Position numbers and translations under genes: made by a program. The notes under the pieces were generated by a model. It did no database searches. It had not been told where the DNA came from and worked only from the letters and a program-made list of their open reading frames with translations. Shown in pieces: positions 41,092 to 45,262 of a stretch of DNA of 45,262 nt. Positions within the stretch are counted from its first letter, which is position 1. The number at the start of each line of letters is the position of its first letter. Location: positions 1 to 45,262 of the forward strand of contig JAFQQM010000048.1 in NCBI GenBank assembly GCA_017410585.1, in the 5' to 3' direction. The DNA comes from Clostridia bacterium. GTDB lineage: Bacteria > Bacillota > Clostridia > Oscillospirales > Acutalibacteraceae.

Positions 41092-41340
41092 ATGAGCAAC
41101 AATAAAATAGACCTCGCGGACTTTAACGAATTACTGTCCTTGCAGACCGCTCCCACGGTCCAGGCAGACCCCGCTGAACCAACACCAGCACCCACCCCGA
41201 AAGAACTCGCCCAGCAGAAAGCAATCATGAAAGTCTACCGCAAGTACCAGCAACGAGAGTATGAACGAATAGAACACCCCGCCCAGTTCCCCAGCGATTA
41301 CTTTTTTAGTGCCTTGGCGGAATTGATTTTAGACGAATAA
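41092..41340 (+). CDS. Small protein of unknown function
   Basis: An 82-residue soluble, charged protein (MSNNKIDLADFNELLSLQ, a Pro/Thr/Ala-rich linker at about 27-43, then YRKYQQREYERIEHPAQFPS). AAAGG at 41077-41081 lies 10 bases before the ATG, and the gene ends at a terminator. The preceding 40 codons in another plus frame (up to 41087) also read like a genuine protein end, so this may be the last gene of a truncated operon, probably of mobile origin. Confidence 0.55.
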   Translation: MSNNKIDLADFNELLSLQTAPTVQADPAEPTPAPTPKELAQQKAIMKVYRKYQQREYERIEHPAQFPSDYFFSALAELILDE

Positions 41341-41374
41341 AAGGGTATGAGGAGTTTTTCCTCATACCCTTTTA
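41340..41374. terminator. Bidirectional terminator
   Basis: A 14-bp perfect stem (41340-41353 with 41359-41372) with loop GTTTT, A-run on the left and T-run on the right, between convergent genes 41092 (+) and 41390 (-). Confidence 0.9.
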
Positions 41375-41389
41375 CATACCCAAGTATTC

Positions 41390-42130
41390 TTAATCCGCGA
41401 CAATTTCACAATCGCCAATCTCAGTTGCATTGACGGTCGTAATCTCTCGCACCTGACCAATGAATGTGTGTGTTTCACCCGTATAATCAAAGGGTTTCAG
41501 CACTTTTTCATTGACCCAACATACAATTCGCAAACCAGAACCACCCTTTTCGCCATACAGATAGAAACTGGTCATTCCAGCGACATTGTGGGCACTAAGG
41601 ACTTTGCCAGTAATATGTACCCATTTGCCGTTATACTTTTCTTTTGCACCATCAATATCGGACTTAATTTCCTTAACCAATTCATCAACCGTGACCACAC
41701 CAGGGTTGTACTTGGTGACCCCCAAGTACATTATCTTCTTTTCGTGAGTATCACCGCACATAGTGCAGATACCAGTTTCTGTGCCATAATCTTCAAGGGT
41801 GGGTTCTTTGGTGATAGAGTATTCGTAATTATGTTCCAATACTGCAATCTCAATATCTTCGGCAAGACCACATACAGAGCAAGTCTTTTTCTTCAAACCA
41901 GTAGTGGTGCAAGTTGCCTCTTGCACTGTTTCCTCAGAAAAAGTGTGACCAACCGCAGGAATGATTTCTGTTTCCTCTTCCTCACAGTTAGAGCATTTAT
42001 ATGTAATACTACCATCAGTATCACAAGAAGCATCTTTGCGGGCAGTTTCTACATAATCGTGAGACAGACAGCAACCTGCAAAACTGCATAACATTGCCAT
42101 CACTAAACAAATTGCTAAAAATTTCCTCAT
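41390..42130 (-). CDS. Lipoprotein with CxxC repeats and OB-fold domain
   Basis: A 246-residue lipoprotein (lipobox FAGC, Cys20). The N-terminal half has three repeats with CxxC pairs (C46-C49, C84-C87, C122-C125); the first two have an additional upstream Cys (C36, C74), which the third lacks. The C-terminal half (about 147-244) resembles the tRNA_anti-like OB-fold domain of Firmicutes lipoproteins (KWVHITGKV, LRIVCWVN, FIGQVREI). The cysteines may bind metal or form disulfides. Start follows GGGGA. Confidence 0.75.
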   Translation of the reverse strand: MRKFLAICLVMAMLCSFAGCCLSHDYVETARKDASCDTDGSITYKCSNCEEEETEIIPAVGHTFSEETVQEATCTTTGLKKKTCSVCGLAEDIEIAVLEHNYEYSITKEPTLEDYGTETGICTMCGDTHEKKIMYLGVTKYNPGVVTVDELVKEIKSDIDGAKEKYNGKWVHITGKVLSAHNVAGMTSFYLYGEKGGSGLRIVCWVNEKVLKPFDYTGETHTFIGQVREITTVNATEIGDCEIVAD

Positions 42131-42159
42131 AACAATTTTCCCCTTTGCTTTTTTTCTTA

Positions 42160-42188
42160 ATTATAAGGCAGAAAAATGCAATATGCAA
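42160..42188 (-). promoter_or_regulatory. Promoter of the OB-fold lipoprotein gene
   Basis: On the minus strand TTGCAT (42183-42188), 17 bases, TATAAT (42160-42165). Confidence 0.8.
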
Positions 42189-42320
42189 GCACAAAATATT
42201 AGAGTGCTATTTGAGAGTGCTACCAGAAAAATCATCAAAAATCATTTTCCAACTTTTTGACCTCAAAAACACAGAAAAAATGCCGAAAACAAGTTGCTTT
42301 CGGTACTTTTTATGGCTTGT

Positions 42321-42465
42321 GCTACCAATTTAGATGCCACCCTATTTTTAAGAAAAACGGCTTAAAATAAGGGTTTTATCGCATCCCAGAATATTTTTGA
42401 CCTTCGTTTTTTCTACCCGAGGGTCTTTCTATTGATTTTTTATTAGCTACCAAAATAGATGCCAC
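42321..42465. repeat. 20-bp direct repeat pair in a gene-free AT-rich gap
   Basis: GCTACCAATTTAGATGCCAC at 42321-42340 and GCTACCAAAATAGATGCCAC at 42446-42465 differ at two central positions and are 125 bases apart; GTGCTACCA also occurs near 42215. A CCGAAA/TTTCGG inverted repeat (42283-42288/42298-42303) lies before the first copy. No gene is visible in 42190-42473. The repeats could be protein-binding or recombination sites. Confidence 0.6.
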
Positions 42466-42473
42466 TTATCTTC

Positions 42474-42830
42474 TTAATCCGGTTTGTACAAATTATATCC
42501 GTGTTCACGATGATATGCAGGACCTGAAGGAATTTTTCCATCCCATTCTCTTTTGCTTATTTCTTTATCTAATATCGGAAGCAAGTTCCAAAGAGAGTTT
42601 CGATATTCATCGTTTTTGGTGTATTTTAAATATTCTGTATGAATTTCGTTGCGCTTTTCTTTAAGCAAACTTAGAGATGATTCTTTAAGAAACTTCTCTA
42701 ATGTTGGTTGCTTCAAATAACATTTAATCCCAAAGAAGCAAAGAACAGAACCTCCAATAATTCCAGCGGTTATGTATATCCCTTTTTTATGCCTTTTGAA
42801 AAAGCTCTTAATCTTATTCTCTTTTTTCAT
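42474..42830 (-). CDS. Small membrane-anchored protein of unknown function
   Basis: A 118-residue protein with a basic N-terminus (KKENKIKSFFKRHKKG), one membrane helix (about 17-35) and a cytoplasmic or external helical domain ending in YHREHGYNLYKPD, a motif I associate with small accessory proteins but cannot name. Weak ribosome site AGGTG. AT-rich. Eighteen bases downstream of the 42849 gene, so probably cotranscribed. Confidence 0.65.
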   Translation of the reverse strand: MKKENKIKSFFKRHKKGIYITAGIIGGSVLCFFGIKCYLKQPTLEKFLKESSLSLLKEKRNEIHTEYLKYTKNDEYRNSLWNLLPILDKEISKREWDGKIPSGPAYHREHGYNLYKPD

Positions 42831-42848
42831 TTCTTTGACACCTATTTG

Positions 42849-43337
42849 TTACCATGCTGTTGAGATATAAAATTTTTCAGCAACAAGTTCTTCGTTAGTG
42901 CGTGTTTTAACCTTTACATTAAAGATACCTCTTTTTCTTTTATAAGTTACACGCTTAAAAAATATTGGGTGTTTTTTTACTGTAGCATTGTTGAATTCGT
43001 TTTCAAGCAATGCGGAGTTTAACATTTCTAAAAAAACATCTGCATCCTTCGGTTCAATTTTGCTTTTACTATATAAGGCCCCACCATTCTCGATACCAAC
43101 ATAAATATTTTCGTCACCATGAAAATCGTCAGCAGTTGTTCCATGATCTATCCATGTTAACGAGAATGATGAGCAATTTCTTTTTCCTTGTGCTGCACTT
43201 TCTTCACATAAAACTTTAAAAGCTCTAATTTCTTCGGTGGCGATCTGTTTTAATCTTTCGATGTGCGATTTAATATTATTTTCAGATATTTCTTTTTCGC
43301 TCGGAGTCTGTTGTTTTAACTTTTCTTCGAATGACAT
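42849..43337 (-). CDS. Protein of unknown function
   Basis: A 162-residue soluble protein with an N-terminal helical, charged region (about 1-48) and a mixed C-terminal domain (WIDHGTTADDF near 62, IYVGIENGGALYSKSKI near 78). No family recognised. Ribosome site AGAGGTG and an extended -10 TATAAT (43360-43365, minus strand) support the start at 43337. Confidence 0.65.
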   Translation of the reverse strand: MSFEEKLKQQTPSEKEISENNIKSHIERLKQIATEEIRAFKVLCEESAAQGKRNCSSFSLTWIDHGTTADDFHGDENIYVGIENGGALYSKSKIEPKDADVFLEMLNSALLENEFNNATVKKHPIFFKRVTYKRKRGIFNVKVKTRTNEELVAEKFYISTAW

Positions 43338-43392
43338 GTGTTAACACCTCTTTGTATCAATTATAGCATGCAACACATAAAATTTCTACTGT

Positions 43393-43722
43393 TTATTGTT
43401 TTTTCTTTTTTCGAAACGACACAAAAATCATTTTATCCGTTTCAGAGAAGATAAATTCTCGTTCTTCATCGTAATTTTTAACTTCTAATACTGTATAGAA
43501 TTGTAAAAACTTTCGATACCAAACAGGGTCTATTTCTTGCAGATAATCTTTTCGGCATCGTGTTTCAACAAGGATATCTTCAGCAAGTTCTTTAATTTTC
43601 ACCCATTCGTCATCCTGTTCCAACTCGGGATAGCGAACTATGTACATATAAAATTCCTTTGCCAAATGATAGAAATCAAAATCGGCAATTAACTTTTTTG
43701 CATAAATTCTTCGTTTCGTCAT
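43393..43722 (-). CDS. Small protein of unknown function
   Basis: A 109-residue charged protein, largely helical (KRRIYAKKLIADFDFYHLAK, then YPELEQDDEWVKIKELAEDI) with a Lys-rich tail. AGGGG precedes the ATG. No domain recognised; typical of accessory islands. Confidence 0.6.
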   Translation of the reverse strand: MTKRRIYAKKLIADFDFYHLAKEFYMYIVRYPELEQDDEWVKIKELAEDILVETRCRKDYLQEIDPVWYRKFLQFYTVLEVKNYDEEREFIFSETDKMIFVSFRKKKKQ

Positions 43723-43842
43723 TTTATCAGCCCCTACTATTATAAACGGAGAAAATGTTGTATTTGTGACATCCTTTTGAAAATATTTTTACATTCATCA
43801 TATATACAACAACTCAAAGGGGCAAATAGGATACAAAATATT

Positions 43843-44055
43843 TTATTTTTCTATTGGAATAAGCTCTAAAAAATCATCTAATTTGCAGTTTAGTGCAATG
43901 CAAATTTTCTCCCAAACAAGTGTTGATATCGCACCTTTGCCTTGCTTCATTTTTGTGAGAGTAGCAACGCTGATACCAGCAATTTCAGCAAGTTCTTTTT
44001 GCTTCATATCTCTATCAATTAATAACTTAAATAATTTTTTATAGCTTATTCGCAT
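43843..44055 (-). CDS. Small XRE-family regulator (YozG-like)
   Basis: A 70-residue helix-turn-helix protein with DMKQKELAEIAGISVATLTK (residues 15-34) and the C-terminal LNCKLDDFLEL typical of YozG-like regulators. Start at 44055 is chosen for GAAGGGG just upstream; the frame is open to 44151 but that part covers the promoter. An inverted repeat over the promoter suggests self-repression. Confidence 0.88.
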   Translation of the reverse strand: MRISYKKLFKLLIDRDMKQKELAEIAGISVATLTKMKQGKGAISTLVWEKICIALNCKLDDFLELIPIEK

Positions 44056-44083
44056 TTGTAACCCCTTCAGTAAATAACAATTT

Positions 44084-44123
44084 CCCTCATGATACATTGT
44101 AGAACCATGAGGGATGTTATCAA
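44084..44123 (-). promoter_or_regulatory. Promoter and inverted-repeat operator of the XRE gene
   Basis: Minus strand: TTGATA (44118-44123), 16 bases, TACAAT (44096-44101). Arms CCCTCATG (44084-44091) and CATGAGGG (44106-44113) form a perfect 8-bp inverted repeat with 14 bases between them. One arm is in the promoter spacer and the other just past the start of transcription: a classical repressor site. Confidence 0.75.
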
Positions 44124-44157
44124 AACCGCCTTGTGTGTAAAAAACGACCATACCGTT

Positions 44158-44397
44158 TTAGCGGTTTTCGAACTTGATCACTGCAGCAAGTGCATCTTTA
44201 AGTGAGCGACCATTGTCTAAAAATCCAACATTTACTATAATATCTCCAACCCTATATCTATATGGATTTTTAATCTGCTTAATAAAAGATATCATTCTTT
44301 CTTCCGCCGGAAGTGATGGGTCAATCTTAACATCTCTTAAATCCACAAGACCATCATTATATACTTTTGGCTTCTTTACATATTTTCTTTTTGCCAT
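44158..44397 (-). CDS. Small conserved protein, DUF6870-like
   Basis: A 79-residue protein with a basic N-terminus and LVDLRDVKIDPSLPAEERM, FIKQIKNPYRYRVGDIIV, which I recall as the DUF6870 signature common on Clostridial integrative elements. Its start overlaps the end of the gene at 44376 by 22 bases, so they are cotranscribed. Function unknown. Confidence 0.75.
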   Translation of the reverse strand: MAKRKYVKKPKVYNDGLVDLRDVKIDPSLPAEERMISFIKQIKNPYRYRVGDIIVNVGFLDNGRSLKDALAAVIKFENR

Positions 44398-44606
44398 CTT
44401 TCGAATTCTCGCTGTCCTTCCTCGGTAGCAAAGTATTCACGAATTTGTGGAAGAAAGCATCGAGCTAATGACTCAATCTGCCATTTTGAAGGTCTAACAT
44501 TTTTAAGGTTATATTTTTCAGTATGTGTAACATTACCTTTTTCATCAAAATGTATCACAGAGCAAGGATAACCCTTTTTTATAGCTTCTTTTAATTCATC
44601 ATCCAT
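44376..44606 (-). CDS. Small conserved protein of mobile-element type
   Basis: A 76-residue protein (GYPCSVIHFDEKGNVTHTEK, residues 12-31; KNVRPSKWQIESLARCFLPQ). Similar small proteins accompany recombinase genes and DUF6870-like proteins on Clostridial elements (from memory). ATG at 44606 follows AAAGGA; a longer in-frame start at 44651 overlaps the preceding gene. Confidence 0.7.
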   Translation of the reverse strand: MDDELKEAIKKGYPCSVIHFDEKGNVTHTEKYNLKNVRPSKWQIESLARCFLPQIREYFATEEGQREFERWQKENM

Positions 44607-44622
44607 TTTCGCATATCCTTTC

Positions 44623-45262
44623 TTATACGAGATAGTATGCGAGAATATCATTCAAGCCCCACTCGATTATTCTTTCTATTCCTTCATCTGTAGGATGAAA
44701 AGCAAGCTGCAAAAAATGTAAATCATCATCGCTTAAACCGATTTCTGTCTTTAAATCTAACCAATCCAAATCTCTTGCACCCAAGATAAAATCGACAAAA
44801 AAGTTATATAGCATATCGTGGTCAACTCGATGAGTGAATATATTCAGCAGGGTTTCTTTTGAAATATGATCTTTATTAGCTGCTAAAAACATCAAGTCAA
44901 TATCCGCTTTTTGCAATTCAAGAACCTCATAAATCATTCTGTTGTAGTTTTCATTATCAAGTGAGTTGAGCATAACCGGACAGTGAGGGGTTATTCCTTT
45001 CGGCAAAACAATGCCGATGGGAGTGTCGAACGAACGGAGCATATTTGCTGTTTCAACAAAATGTTGAGGGTTATGCCACAAGTCCCAAATAGATCCTATG
45101 TATATGAGGTCTATCTTGCCGGATAACGCATCATTTATTAATCTTTTTAGACTTGCCCTGTCGCAAACCGAACCAATTGATACCTCATCAATGTACATCT
45201 CATAGTTTTCCCAACTATCGTTTTGGGCGAAAACACCAACATCCTCAGCCATATGTCTGAAA
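44623..45262 (-). CDS. Divergent serine-recombinase-like protein (5-prime end off window)
   Basis: The frame is open to the window edge; the first ATG inside is at 45252 but has no ribosome site, so the gene probably starts outside. From that ATG, residues 17-78 follow the resolvase N-domain pattern: YIDEVSIGSVCDRASLKRLI, DALSGKIDLIYIGSIWDLWHNP (the place of the usual SRFARN) and the LRSFDTPIGIVLP strand. The usual recombinase and zinc-ribbon domains do not follow; instead there is a helical 130-residue region of unknown nature. It may be a catalytically dead derivative. It heads the operon with the genes at 44376 and 44158. Confidence 0.6.
   Translation of the reverse strand, partial: FRHMAEDVGVFAQNDSWENYEMYIDEVSIGSVCDRASLKRLINDALSGKIDLIYIGSIWDLWHNPQHFVETANMLRSFDTPIGIVLPKGITPHCPVMLNSLDNENYNRMIYEVLELQKADIDLMFLAANKDHISKETLLNIFTHRVDHDMLYNFFVDFILGARDLDWLDLKTEIGLSDDDLHFLQLAFHPTDEGIERIIEWGLNDILAYYLV

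Overview
The window looks like chromosomal DNA of a Gram-positive anaerobe of the Clostridia, most likely an Oscillospirales/Ruminococcaceae-type gut bacterium. The evidence is consensus sigma-A promoters, strong AGGAGG-type ribosome binding sites, many type II lipoprotein signals, a variant (PATG) cell-wall sorting signal, a subtilase with BspA-type leucine-rich repeats, and a NapH-like/CD1871A-like membrane redox pair. The placement is inferred from gene content; no rRNA or tRNA gene is visible.

Layout. 1-410: an array of short perfect hairpins with conserved spacers whose edge supplies the promoter of an AT-rich SGNH hydrolase gene (411-1037). 1305-3859: a tail-anchored protein, a YwaF-type membrane protein and an SPFH (stomatin-like) protein. 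4372-11856: a cluster of secreted lipoproteins, two carrying an extracytoplasmic TlpA-like thioredoxin domain and three sharing an unrecognised C-terminal module. 11928-13787: a secreted surface protein ending in a PATG-type sorting signal. 14240-16490 (minus): a NapH-like ferredoxin membrane protein fused to thioredoxin, preceded by a polytopic protein ending in a CxxC segment. 16747-24195: a 2482-residue membrane-anchored subtilase with PA, Ig-like and leucine-rich repeats. 24258-32768: a lipoprotein gene followed by a complete oligopeptide ABC transporter (SBP, two permeases, two ATPases) and a small membrane protein. 33312-37952: a TIM-barrel-type lipoprotein (minus), two zinc-ribbon membrane proteins, an aldo/keto reductase with two ferredoxin motifs and a DUF1893 protein.

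From about 38.0 kb the base composition drops and the content becomes accessory: a small membrane protein/XRE regulator pair with a three-copy operator, an orphan CoiA-like nuclease, a second YwaF-type protein in host-like composition, a damaged gene junction, an OB-fold lipoprotein, and a minus-strand block of small genes headed by a divergent serine-recombinase-like protein cut by the window end. This part resembles a decayed or compact integrative element.

How it fits together. The middle of the window (about 4-33 kb) reads as a cell-surface programme: an anchored protease generates peptides, an adjacent peptide transporter imports them, surface lipoproteins with thioredoxin folds may maintain disulfides outside the membrane, and the NapH-like protein could feed them electrons. 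These links are inferred from neighbourhood. Three copies of a dispersed hairpin-rich repeat each sit directly behind an intrinsic terminator, and four near-identical terminator hairpins recur between 33 and 41 kb.
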